A stretch of 64,000 bases of DNA from Halosimplex pelagicum (GTDB lineage Archaea > Halobacteriota > Halobacteria > Halobacteriales > Haloarculaceae): the NCBI RefSeq assembly GCF_013415905.1, contig NZ_CP058909.1, positions 4,464,001 through 4,528,000 of the forward strand, written 5' to 3'. Position numbers and translations under genes: made by a program. Under the pieces are notes generated by a model, which worked only from the letters and a program-made list of their open reading frames with translations, did no database searches and had not been told where the DNA came from. Positions 53,065-60,578 of the stretch are shown in pieces; the stretch's first letter is position 1; each line of letters begins with the position of its first letter.

Positions 53065-53913
53065 CTATCCCAGCTCCGCCGAGCGGAAACGGAGGTAGCC
53101 GACCACCGGTGCCACGGCGGCCCAGACGCCCATCACGAGGACGTTGAACCACGGCTCGTAGCCCAGATAGTCGGGCGTGTCCGAGAACTGCGCGAGCGAC
53201 TCGTACCGGCCGGGCGCGTCCGCCCAGACGAGTTCCGGGAGGGTGTTGAAGTACGCGCCGGCCGGCGAGAGCGCGCCGACGAGCGCGCGGGTCGACTCCG
53301 GGACCGCCACGCCCGGGAGCGACGCGGCGGCGTCGAGGAGGGTCCCGAGGTTCAGGGCGGGCAGCGGCCCGATCCAGAACGGCGAGAGGACGAAGTACGC
53401 CAGGAGGACGCCGATCATCGCCCGCGACCGGGTGGCGACCGACGCCGAGACGGCGACGAAGATGCCGACCATCGCGAGGGTGAACAGCGTCGAGAGCGCG
53501 CCCAATGCCAGGAACCGACCCGGGTCGGGCGCGTGGTCGTAGGTCGCGAGCGCGACGGCGAACGCGGCGGCGACGCCCAGGACCATCGTCGCGGCGCCGA
53601 CGGCCGCGCGGGTGGCGTACTTGCCGCCGAAGTAGTCCGCGCGGGTGTTGGGCAGCCCCAGGTAGTAGGTTATCGACCCGCGCGCGCGGTCGCCGGCGAC
53701 GGCGAGGTAGGTCAGCGGCGCGAGCAGCAACGGGAACACCCACGCGATCAGCGCCGAGAGGCCGAAGGTCGTCCGGACCGGATGGGGGTGGACCTCGCTC
53801 GACCCCAGGAACGCCAGGACGACGATCGCGGCGAACGTCCCGACGACGCCGACGACGGCGTACGAGCGCCGGATGCTCCGGAAGTCCGTCCGGGCGACGG
53901 TCGGGGCGCTCAC
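53065..53913 (-). CDS. ABC-2 type transporter permease
   Basis: A 282-residue permease of the ABC-2/NosY type with six hydrophobic segments: VGVVGTFAAIVVLAFLGSSE, FGLSALIAWVFPLLLAPLTYL, AAVGAATMVLGVAAAFAVALA, LSTLFTLAMVGIFVAVSAS, MIGVLLAYFVLSPFWIGPLP and VLVMGVWAAVAPVVGYLRF. The loop AGDRARGSITYYLGLPNTRADYF between helices 2 and 3 is a typical contact with the ATPase. The ATPase gene overlaps by 4 bp. The exported substrate is unknown (polysaccharide, drug and copper-linked versions exist). Confidence 0.88.
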   Translation of the reverse strand: MSAPTVARTDFRSIRRSYAVVGVVGTFAAIVVLAFLGSSEVHPHPVRTTFGLSALIAWVFPLLLAPLTYLAVAGDRARGSITYYLGLPNTRADYFGGKYATRAAVGAATMVLGVAAAFAVALATYDHAPDPGRFLALGALSTLFTLAMVGIFVAVSASVATRSRAMIGVLLAYFVLSPFWIGPLPALNLGTLLDAAASLPGVAVPESTRALVGALSPAGAYFNTLPELVWADAPGRYESLAQFSDTPDYLGYEPWFNVLVMGVWAAVAPVVGYLRFRSAELG

Positions 53914-54908
53914 TGGCGGTCACCGCCCGCGGTCGCGGTGTCGGGAGTCGACCCGGATGCGACCCCCTTCCCGGCGCCCGCTCCGACATCGCCGTCCCCG
54001 GCCTCGGACCGGTCCGTCGTGTAGGCCTCGAACAGGTCCTCCAGCGACGACTCCTCGATGGCTACGTCTTCGACGGTCGCGCGGTCGTCGAGCCGGCGGA
54101 GCGCGGGCATCTTCGCCCGCGGCGTCGCACAACCGACGCGGACGGTCGGACCGTCGACGGTCACGTCGGTGACGCCGTCGACCGCGGCGACGGCTTCGAG
54201 GTCGGGCACCGCGTCGACGGTCGCCGAGACGACGCTCCCCATCCCCAGCTCGGCCCGGAGGTTCTCGACGGAGTTGACCGCGGCCAGCTCGCCGTCCCGG
54301 AGGATGGCGACCCGGTCGGAGACCCGCTCGACCTCGTCGAGGATGTGCGAGGAGAAGAGGACGGTCGCGCCGCGCTCGGCCTCCTCGCGGACGATGTCGC
54401 GGACCAGCTGGACGCCGTTGGGGTCCAGTCCCGAGGAGGGCTCGTCGAGCACCAGGAGATCCGGGTCGCCCACGAGCGCGACCGCAAGCGCCATCCGCTG
54501 GAACATCCTCGTCGAGTAGTCGTCGGCCGGCCGCCGGGCGTCCTCGGGGGCCAGCCCCACGCGGTCGAGGAGGGCGTCCGGGTCGTCGTCGGCTCCCTTG
54601 GTCTCGACCGCCGCCGCGACGTGCTCGCGCCCGGTGAGGTTCGGCACCGGCTCGAACGCCTCCGGGAGCAGCCCGACGCGCCGCTTGACCCGCTGGATGT
54701 CCTCGGTCACGTCCGTCCCGAGGACGCGGACCGACCCGGCGGTCGGGTCGAGAAAGCCCAGGAGGACGTTGATCGTCGTCGACTTCCCGGCGCCGTTCGG
54801 GCCGAGGAGACCGAACACCTCGCCCCGCTCGACCGACAGCGAGAGGTCCTCGACCGCAGTCACGCCGCCGTAGCGCTTCGTGAGGCCGTCTATCTCGACC
54901 GCGGTCAT
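53910..54908 (-). CDS. ABC transporter ATP-binding protein (ABC-2 type)
   Basis: A 332-residue ATPase. Walker A GPNGAGKST (about 35-43), Q-loop GLLPEAF, signature region YSTRMFQRMALAVAL (deviating from LSGGQ as usual for this subgroup), Walker B LLVLDEPSSGLDP and H-loop SSHIL are present. The C-terminal 100 residues form a small regulatory-looking domain plus a low-complexity tail (GVASGSTPDTATAGG). The ATG at 54908 overlaps the stop of an upstream 25-codon reading frame, and the palindrome at 55027-55060 lies about 120 bp upstream. Confidence 0.92.
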   Translation of the reverse strand: MTAVEIDGLTKRYGGVTAVEDLSLSVERGEVFGLLGPNGAGKSTTINVLLGFLDPTAGSVRVLGTDVTEDIQRVKRRVGLLPEAFEPVPNLTGREHVAAAVETKGADDDPDALLDRVGLAPEDARRPADDYSTRMFQRMALAVALVGDPDLLVLDEPSSGLDPNGVQLVRDIVREEAERGATVLFSSHILDEVERVSDRVAILRDGELAAVNSVENLRAELGMGSVVSATVDAVPDLEAVAAVDGVTDVTVDGPTVRVGCATPRAKMPALRRLDDRATVEDVAIEESSLEDLFEAYTTDRSEAGDGDVGAGAGKGVASGSTPDTATAGGDRQ

Positions 54909-54982
54909 CCGACCCGCACCTCCGCGGAGCGGGCGGCGGGCGGACTGTGCTGCTCGGCCGGAACGGGGACCATCTCCGTCAT
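54905..54982 (-). CDS. Possible 25-residue leader peptide gene before the ABC ATPase
   Basis: ATG at 54982 opens a frame MTEMVPVPAEQHSPPAARSA... of 25 codons that ends in TGA (54905-54907), which overlaps the ATPase ATG (ATGA at 54908-54905). A TATA-like AATAAAG (CTTTATT on the minus strand) at about 55013-55019 would place the transcript start near 54985-54990, just ahead of this ATG. The peptide has no recognisable family. It may couple translation of the ATPase to that of a leaderless message. Confidence 0.45.
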   Translation of the reverse strand: MTEMVPVPAEQHSPPAARSAEVRVG

Positions 54983-55026
54983 GCCTCGATCCGAAAACTA
55001 GTTTCCCCACCAATAAAGTTTGCGTA

Positions 55027-55060
55027 GCAAATCTACTTTGTATTGCAAAGTAAGATTTGC
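55027..55060. promoter_or_regulatory. Long palindromic operator of the ABC-2 exporter operon
   Basis: GCAAATC-TACTTTG, a 5-bp centre TATTG, then CAAAGTAAGATTTGC: the arms match over 14 positions with one inserted base. Another dyad TTTGC-GTA-GCAAA (55019-55031) overlaps its left edge. The island is AT-rich in an otherwise GC-rich region and adjoins the exporter TATA box. It would fit a dimeric winged-helix regulator such as the one at 51980-52267; that link is inference. Confidence 0.7.
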
Positions 55061-55183
55061 GGCGGAAAGTGCGGCGCAGGGCGGTGTCAGCGGGGCGACA
55101 GTCGCCGATCCGGTGCGTCGGCCGTCGACGAGGGGGACGAACCGACGCGAGACTTTTTGAGCCCGGGCGACCGACTGTGTGGT

Positions 55184-55315
55184 ATGGCAACTTGGACCGA
55201 GGACCCGTTCATGCGCCGGAGCGTTCTCATCACCGTGCTCTGGCTGCTGGCGATGCTGATCGGCGGCGTCGTGTTGCTGCGCTTCGGCAACGTGATTCAG
55301 GGCCTGTTCGTTTAG
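55184..55315 (+). CDS. Small 43-residue membrane protein
   Basis: ATG at 55184 gives MATWTEDPFMRRSVLITVLW and a second half with one long transmembrane helix (SVLITVLWLLAMLIGGVVLL). Length and layout resemble single-span small proteins seen elsewhere in haloarchaea; an upstream TTTTTGAGCC tract may be part of the promoter. Coding status rests on hydrophobic pattern and start context, not homology. Confidence 0.5.
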   Translation: MATWTEDPFMRRSVLITVLWLLAMLIGGVVLLRFGNVIQGLFV

Positions 55316-55376
55316 AGCCTCGACGGGACGCGGGCCGACGGATCGGCGTGCGGAAACGATGAGATCGGACAGCGGG

Positions 55377-55434
55377 AACTACGGGATCGGGAGTGGCAAC
55401 TACGGGATCGGGAGTGGCAACTGCCGGATCGGAG
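55377..55434 (+). repeat. Short direct repeats upstream of the VWA gene
   Basis: A 21-bp unit that begins AACTACGGGATCGGGAGTGG occurs at 55377-55397 and 55398-55418 without mismatch, then a shortened, diverged copy (AACTGCCGGATCGGAG) at 55419-55434. They lie less than 100 bp upstream of the VWA start and may be regulator sites or a slippage tract. Confidence 0.7.
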
Positions 55435-55470
55435 AAAAACACATACGGGACGAGAGCGAGAGGGCGAACG

Positions 55471-56658
55471 ATGGTAGCAATCGAGACCGACGTCAACCGG
55501 CCGTACGTGCCTGCCGACGGCGCGACGCTGACGGCGACGGTCGACGTCGAACCGGGGACGGGGAGCGGGTCCCGCGAGCGGCACATCCTCCTCTGTCTGG
55601 ACACGAGCGGCTCGATGGACGGGGCGAAACTCGACCAGGCCCGGGAGGGCGCCTCGTGGGTGTTCGGCCTCCTCGAACCCGACGACTACGTCGGCATCGT
55701 CGCGTTCGACTCCGACGCGGAGGTCGTGATGCGCCCCCAGCGGTGGGGCGACACGGCCCGCGAGGACGCCATGCATCGCGTCGAGCAACTGGGCGCCGGC
55801 GGCGGCACCGACATGTACGACGGCCTCGACTCGGCGCGGGCCGCGCTCGACTCGCTTGGGTACCGCCCGGAGACCGACGACGCCGTCCGCCGGGTCCTGT
55901 TGCTGTCGGACGGCAAGGACAACAACCACGAGCCCGCGGACTTCCGCGACCTCGCGAAGGACATCGACGGCTCGGGCATCCGGATCCTCTCGGCGGGCAT
56001 CGGCACCGACTACGACGAGGAGACCATCCGCACGCTCGGGACGACCGCCCGCGGCGAGTGGGCCCACCTCGAATCGCCCGGCGACATCGAATCGTTCTTC
56101 GGCGACGCCGTCGAGCAGGCCCAGTCCGTCGTCGCGACGGAGGCCAGCCTCGAACTCGACGCCGCCGCCGGCGTCGAAGTGAGCGAGGTGTACCGCGCGC
56201 TCCCGCAGGCCCAGGAGGTCGACGTGAACTGGTCGGGCAACGCCGCAACGGTTCCGCTGCCCGACCTGGCCGAGCGGGAGAACCAGCGCGTCGTCCTGAA
56301 AGTCCACGCGCCCGCACGCGAGGAACTCGGCGAGCACTCGCTGGTCGACGTGACGCTGACGGCGTCGGGCGAGCGGGCGAGCGACCGGATCGCCGCCGAG
56401 TACACCGACGACAACGCGGCGCTGGCCGAACACAACGAGGAGGTGTCGCTCGACCACCGCCAGACGGTCGTCCGCACGGAGCTCGGCAAGGGCAACGTCG
56501 CGGCCGCCGAGACGGAGGTCGAGAAGATGACCCGGATCCACGGCGAGGACACGGCCGTCGTCGAGGAGGCCCAGCGACAGACCCGGCTCGTCGAGGAGGG
56601 CGGTCGCGACGAACGCGAGAGCGCCACCAGGATCGTCGACGACTCGCGGATAGAATGA
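55471..56658 (+). CDS. VWA domain protein (TerY-like), first gene of a signalling cluster
   Basis: A 395-residue protein from ATG 55471. The von Willebrand A domain (about residues 35-215) has an intact MIDAS: Asp-x-Ser-x-Ser as DTSGSM (44-49), threonine in GGGTDMYDGL, and aspartate in LLSDGKDN. The C-terminal half is a beta-sandwich-like domain (SLELDAAAGVEVSEVYRALPQ, RENQRVVLKVHAP) followed by a helical tail (VEKMTRIHGEDTAVVEEAQRQ). No signal peptide, so it is cytosolic. Its stop overlaps the kinase start by 4 bp. In bacterial TerY-P triads a VWA protein is encoded beside a kinase and a PP2C phosphatase, which is the present order too. Confidence 0.88.
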   Translation: MVAIETDVNRPYVPADGATLTATVDVEPGTGSGSRERHILLCLDTSGSMDGAKLDQAREGASWVFGLLEPDDYVGIVAFDSDAEVVMRPQRWGDTAREDAMHRVEQLGAGGGTDMYDGLDSARAALDSLGYRPETDDAVRRVLLLSDGKDNNHEPADFRDLAKDIDGSGIRILSAGIGTDYDEETIRTLGTTARGEWAHLESPGDIESFFGDAVEQAQSVVATEASLELDAAAGVEVSEVYRALPQAQEVDVNWSGNAATVPLPDLAERENQRVVLKVHAPAREELGEHSLVDVTLTASGERASDRIAAEYTDDNAALAEHNEEVSLDHRQTVVRTELGKGNVAAAETEVEKMTRIHGEDTAVVEEAQRQTRLVEEGGRDERESATRIVDDSRIE

Positions 56659-57887
56659 CGGCCGCGCCGACGGGCGGCGACCTGGTCGTCGGCCGCTACG
56701 AGGTCGGCGAGGTGGTCGGCGAGGGCGGGTTCGCCAAGGTGTACGACGCCGTCGACACCGAGACCGGTGAGGCCGTCGCGCTCAAGTACCCCAACTACGC
56801 GGGCAGCCAGAACGACCGCGACATCGTCCGGACCTACTTCGAGAAGGAGGCCGAGACGCTGGCGGCCATCCGCGACGCGGGCGGCCACCCCAACATCATG
56901 TCGCTGCGCGAGGTCGCCGAGGACGGGGACGGCACCTCCGTCCTCGTCGTGGAGCTCGTCGACGGCTACGAGCTCGACGACGCCATCCGGCGGACCGGCC
57001 CGCTCGACGACATCGACGAGGTCCGACAGATCGGGATCGACCTCTGTGACGCGATGAGCTTCCTCCACGAGAACGAGATCGTCTACCGCGACCTGAAGCC
57101 GGACAACGTGATGATCACCCACCGCGGGGGGACGGTGACGCCGGTGCTCATCGACTTCAACACGGCGACGGGGTTCGATACCGGGGCGGAAGCGGCCGAC
57201 CAGACGACCATCGTCGGCCCGTACAAACCCCGCGAGGTCGCCGAGGCCGACGCGACCGAGACCCGTCAGGGGCCGTGGTCGGACGTGTACTCGGTCGGGA
57301 AGATCCTGCTGTACCTGCTGAAGGGGACGGTCCCGCGCAAGGACGGGGTCGACCCGCGCGACTTCGGCGCCGAGTGCGAGCCGTATCTCGCCGAGATCGT
57401 CGAGAAGGCGACGGCGAGCGACTACGAGGAGCGCTACCGGAACGCGACGGCGATGAAGCGGGTCCTCGAAGCGCGGGACCCGAGCCCGCCGCCGTCGGCG
57501 ACGGTCCGCTACACGCAGGCGGGCGAGCGCTACACCGTCTACCCGGGCGACACCATCGGGCGTCGCTACGCCGACGGCCCCCGGTCGTCGGTCGTCATCG
57601 AGGACGAGGAGGAGTACATCTCGACGGTGCAGGTGCAGTTCGACACCGACGCGGACGGCGAGTGGTTCATCCGCGACCGGAGCCTCAACGGGACCTACGT
57701 CCAGACCGGCGGGGGCTGGCAGCGCGTGCTCAGCGAGGCGGGTCGCGAGCGCCTGGAGCAGTCCGGCGAGGACGCGACCGACGCGGAGGGGAACGTGCCG
57801 CCGGAGCTGTACGGGCTGCGCGAGGGCGACCTGATCGCCCTCGTCCACCCGAGCTACGGCGTCACCTTCGAGTTCAGTACGGAATGA
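56655..57887 (+). CDS. Ser/Thr protein kinase with C-terminal FHA-like domain
   Basis: A 410-residue kinase. Glycine loop GEGGFAKV (22-29), ATP lysine in VALKY (Lys44), catalytic loop YRDLKPDNV (144-152, Asp146). The metal-binding DFG is DFN here (167-169). The activation segment lacks a clear APE and has VGPYKPREVAEADATE, followed by subdomain IX WSDVYSVGKILLYLL. Residues 285-405 resemble an FHA domain: YPGDTIGRRYADGPRSS and WFIRDRSLNGTYVQTGG are recognisable, but the SRxH phosphothreonine site is replaced by STVQVQF. It overlaps the VWA and PP2C genes by 4 bp each, so the three are translated together. Confidence 0.9.
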   Translation: MTAAPTGGDLVVGRYEVGEVVGEGGFAKVYDAVDTETGEAVALKYPNYAGSQNDRDIVRTYFEKEAETLAAIRDAGGHPNIMSLREVAEDGDGTSVLVVELVDGYELDDAIRRTGPLDDIDEVRQIGIDLCDAMSFLHENEIVYRDLKPDNVMITHRGGTVTPVLIDFNTATGFDTGAEAADQTTIVGPYKPREVAEADATETRQGPWSDVYSVGKILLYLLKGTVPRKDGVDPRDFGAECEPYLAEIVEKATASDYEERYRNATAMKRVLEARDPSPPPSATVRYTQAGERYTVYPGDTIGRRYADGPRSSVVIEDEEEYISTVQVQFDTDADGEWFIRDRSLNGTYVQTGGGWQRVLSEAGRERLEQSGEDATDAEGNVPPELYGLREGDLIALVHPSYGVTFEFSTE

Positions 57888-59095
57888 CCATGGATTACGC
57901 AACTCACTACGACGTGGGAGACCGCAAGCGCGACGGGGGGATCAACGAGGACAGCGTCGCGGTCTCCGTGTTCGAACAGGGCCACCGCGCGGGCTTTCGC
58001 GGCTACGACCGCGACGACGCCGACGGTGACGAAACGGGCGAATCGGGCGAGGAAGGGCGCGAGGCGGACGAGCGACGGGACGGACCGGACGCCGGTGACG
58101 CCGACGCGGCGTCCGACGAGTCGACCCCCGACGACCGGCGTGACGAACCGGCGGACGGCGACGGGGCGGACCGCGACCGTGACAACCGGAGCGCGGCGGT
58201 GTTCGCGCTCGCCGACGGCGCCGGGGGCCACGACGCCGGCGACGCCGCCTCCTACATCGCGACGACGGCCGTCTGCGAGCACCTCGCGGGTACCGTCGTG
58301 GGCGCGGCACGCAGCGACCCGGAGGGGTTCGACGTGACCGTCGACGAGCCGCTGGCGGCCCCGCCGCGGGCAGCCGACCTGGAGTCGGCGGTCGCCGAGG
58401 CGGTCGTGGCGGCCCACCGCGAGGTCCTCGCGTACGCCGCCGACGCGGGCGAGCAGGCCCACGCGACCGTCGTCGCCGGGGTCTGCGTCGGCGGCCGCTG
58501 TCACTACGGCTGGGTCGGCGACAGCCGGGCCTACGTCGTCAACGCCGCGCGCGACGAGATCCTGCCGCTCACCACGGACCACGCGGTCGTCCAGCGACTG
58601 CGCGAGGCCGGCGAGATCGACGACGTGGAGGCGCTGGTCCACCCGCGGGGCAACGAGATCACCCGCGCCCTCGGCGGGAGCGGCCGCGCCGACCCCGAGA
58701 CGGCGACCGTCGACGTGGAGACGGCGACCGTCCCGCTCTACCGCGAGGACGTGCTGCTGGTCACGAGCGACGGCCTGCTGGACGCCCAGACGGAGGCGGC
58801 GAAGCTCTACGAGTGGTACGTCGACGCCGGCCGCGACGACGAGATGGCCGCCGTGGTCCGCGACCGCGCGGTGACCGACGGGGAGATCCGCGAGGCGGTG
58901 CTGTCGGCGCCGTCGCTGGACGACGCGGCCGAGCGGCTGGTCGATCTGGCCAACGACCGCGGCGGCAAGGACAATCTCTCGACGATCCTGCTACACGACG
59001 GGACGCTCCCGCCGACGCCGACCGACCCGCCGGCCCGGGCGGCGGGCGCCGAGCAGTCCGTGGAGGACCGCGAGACGCTCGTCGAGCACGACTGA
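57884..59095 (+). CDS. PP2C-type protein phosphatase
   Basis: A 403-residue metal-dependent phosphatase from ATG 57884. Core motifs: GINEDSVAV (20-28), ADGAGGHDAG (110-119), GDSRAY, ITRALGG, LLVTSDGLLDA and GGKDNLSTILL. Between the first two, residues 41-101 are an acidic low-complexity insertion. It would remove phosphates put on by the neighbouring kinase, making a reversible switch; this is the standard reading for kinase-phosphatase pairs. The C-terminal tail is Pro/Ala-rich. The next gene begins 131 bp downstream. Confidence 0.9.
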   Translation: MTMDYATHYDVGDRKRDGGINEDSVAVSVFEQGHRAGFRGYDRDDADGDETGESGEEGREADERRDGPDAGDADAASDESTPDDRRDEPADGDGADRDRDNRSAAVFALADGAGGHDAGDAASYIATTAVCEHLAGTVVGAARSDPEGFDVTVDEPLAAPPRAADLESAVAEAVVAAHREVLAYAADAGEQAHATVVAGVCVGGRCHYGWVGDSRAYVVNAARDEILPLTTDHAVVQRLREAGEIDDVEALVHPRGNEITRALGGSGRADPETATVDVETATVPLYREDVLLVTSDGLLDAQTEAAKLYEWYVDAGRDDEMAAVVRDRAVTDGEIREAVLSAPSLDDAAERLVDLANDRGGKDNLSTILLHDGTLPPTPTDPPARAAGAEQSVEDRETLVEHD

Positions 59096-59225
59096 CGCGG
59101 TGGCGCGGCCGATCGGGCCGGAACCGCCGTCCGCGGTCGCCCGCGGTCGTGCGGTTCCTGACCGTCCGCCGCGCCGACACGACGGGGCAACTGTTTTGAT
59201 GACCGGCCTGCATATGCCGACAGCT

Positions 59226-60551
59226 ATGTCGCACAGCACGAGCGGGACGGTCGAGTGCCCCCTCTGCGGGGAGGAGTTCGACCCGACCGCGGCGGGGGGA
59301 TGGTGTACGAACTCGGACTGCGGGGAGTGGCAACACGAAGCGGCCGCGCCCGAGACGACCGACGACGGGGCCGAGACCCCGGACACGGACGACGCGCCCG
59401 ACGCGACCGCCGACTCGCCGGACGATCCGATTCCGGACGCTCAGGCGGTCGACGAACCGGCGGGGGAGCCGGCAGATACGGCCGACGCGCCCGACGCGTC
59501 CCCCGTCGCGGACGGTGACGCCGACGCGAGCGCGCCCGACGCAACCGACGATGCCGTCGGTGCCGACGCGGCCGACGATACCGACGGTACCGGCGCGGAA
59601 TCGACGCCGGCCGCGGCGGAACCGGCCGACACTGCCGACGGCGTCGCGGCCGCCGAGGCCGACGCCGGCGTCGACGCGCCGGACGGTGACAGCGTCGATT
59701 CGTCGGACGGCGACGAGTCGGAACCGACCGACTCCGGGTCGGTGGACGATGCCTCCGCTGGCGCGGTCGACGACGAGCCCGCGAGCGGGCCCGACGAGGG
59801 AGCGGCCGACGCGGCTGTCGACGCCGACGAGGGGGCCGACCTCTCCTGTCCGGGCTGCGGCGAGTCGGTCGACGCCGAGGACAACTTCTGCGCCAACTGC
59901 GGCGAGGACGTGTCGGCGCTGGAGCCGGGGCCGCTGACGGAGTGTCCGGCCTGCTCGACCGAAGTAGAACCGGACGACAACTTCTGTGCCTCGTGTGGCG
60001 AGGACCTCGACTCCCACCGTTCGGGTGGCGGGGCCGGAGACGCCGCCGATGCGGCTGCCGGCGACGGCGACGCGGCCGACGACGCGGCGACCGCCGCCGA
60101 TGCGGCTGCCGCCAACGGTGCGGCGGCCGGCGACGCGGGGGCCGGTCAGGCCGAGAGCGCCGACGGCGACGACCGGACGGTCGAGCGACCGGGAGACGCC
60201 GGCGGCGAGCCGGCGGCGGCCGGAACCGAGGGGGAGGCGGCCGAGGCGCCGGAGTCGCTGGTGCTGGTCGTGCGCAACCGCGAGGTTCAAGTGTGGGACG
60301 GGGATACGGTCGGTCGAACCGTCCGGAGTATCGTGATGAACACGGGCGGCGACGAGGACGACGCGGTCCGCATCCACCGCGAACACGTGCGGTTCGTCCG
60401 GGAGGACGGCCAGTTCCACCTCGTCGCGCTCGGGCAGAACCCGACGGTCGTCGACGGCGAGTCCCTCGACGAGGGCGAGCGCGTCCCCGTCTCGCCGGGC
60501 GACCGGATCGAACTCTCCGGCGTCGCGACGCTGCGCGTCCAGGCCCCCTGA
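59226..60551 (+). CDS. Zinc-ribbon and FHA domain protein
   Basis: A 441-residue protein. Residues 5-35 hold a zinc-finger-like segment (ECPLCGEEFDPTAAGGWC, CGEWQ). About residues 45-200 are an acidic Ala/Asp/Glu/Ser/Thr linker. Two zinc ribbons (LSCPGCGESVDAEDNFCANC and ECPACSTEVEPDDNFCASC) come near 205-265, then another linker and a C-terminal FHA domain (LVLVVRNREVQVWDGDTVGRT, IHREHVRFVREDGQFHLVA, GQNPTVVDGESLDEG). The FHA domain should bind phosphothreonine, probably on the kinase next door or its targets. Start ATG 59226; the two other in-frame ATGs upstream (59199, 59214) are less likely. Confidence 0.85.
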   Translation: MSHSTSGTVECPLCGEEFDPTAAGGWCTNSDCGEWQHEAAAPETTDDGAETPDTDDAPDATADSPDDPIPDAQAVDEPAGEPADTADAPDASPVADGDADASAPDATDDAVGADAADDTDGTGAESTPAAAEPADTADGVAAAEADAGVDAPDGDSVDSSDGDESEPTDSGSVDDASAGAVDDEPASGPDEGAADAAVDADEGADLSCPGCGESVDAEDNFCANCGEDVSALEPGPLTECPACSTEVEPDDNFCASCGEDLDSHRSGGGAGDAADAAAGDGDAADDAATAADAAAANGAAAGDAGAGQAESADGDDRTVERPGDAGGEPAAAGTEGEAAEAPESLVLVVRNREVQVWDGDTVGRTVRSIVMNTGGDEDDAVRIHREHVRFVREDGQFHLVALGQNPTVVDGESLDEGERVPVSPGDRIELSGVATLRVQAP

Positions 60552-60578
60552 CCCCGCGGCTCGGTCCGACGAGCGAGC

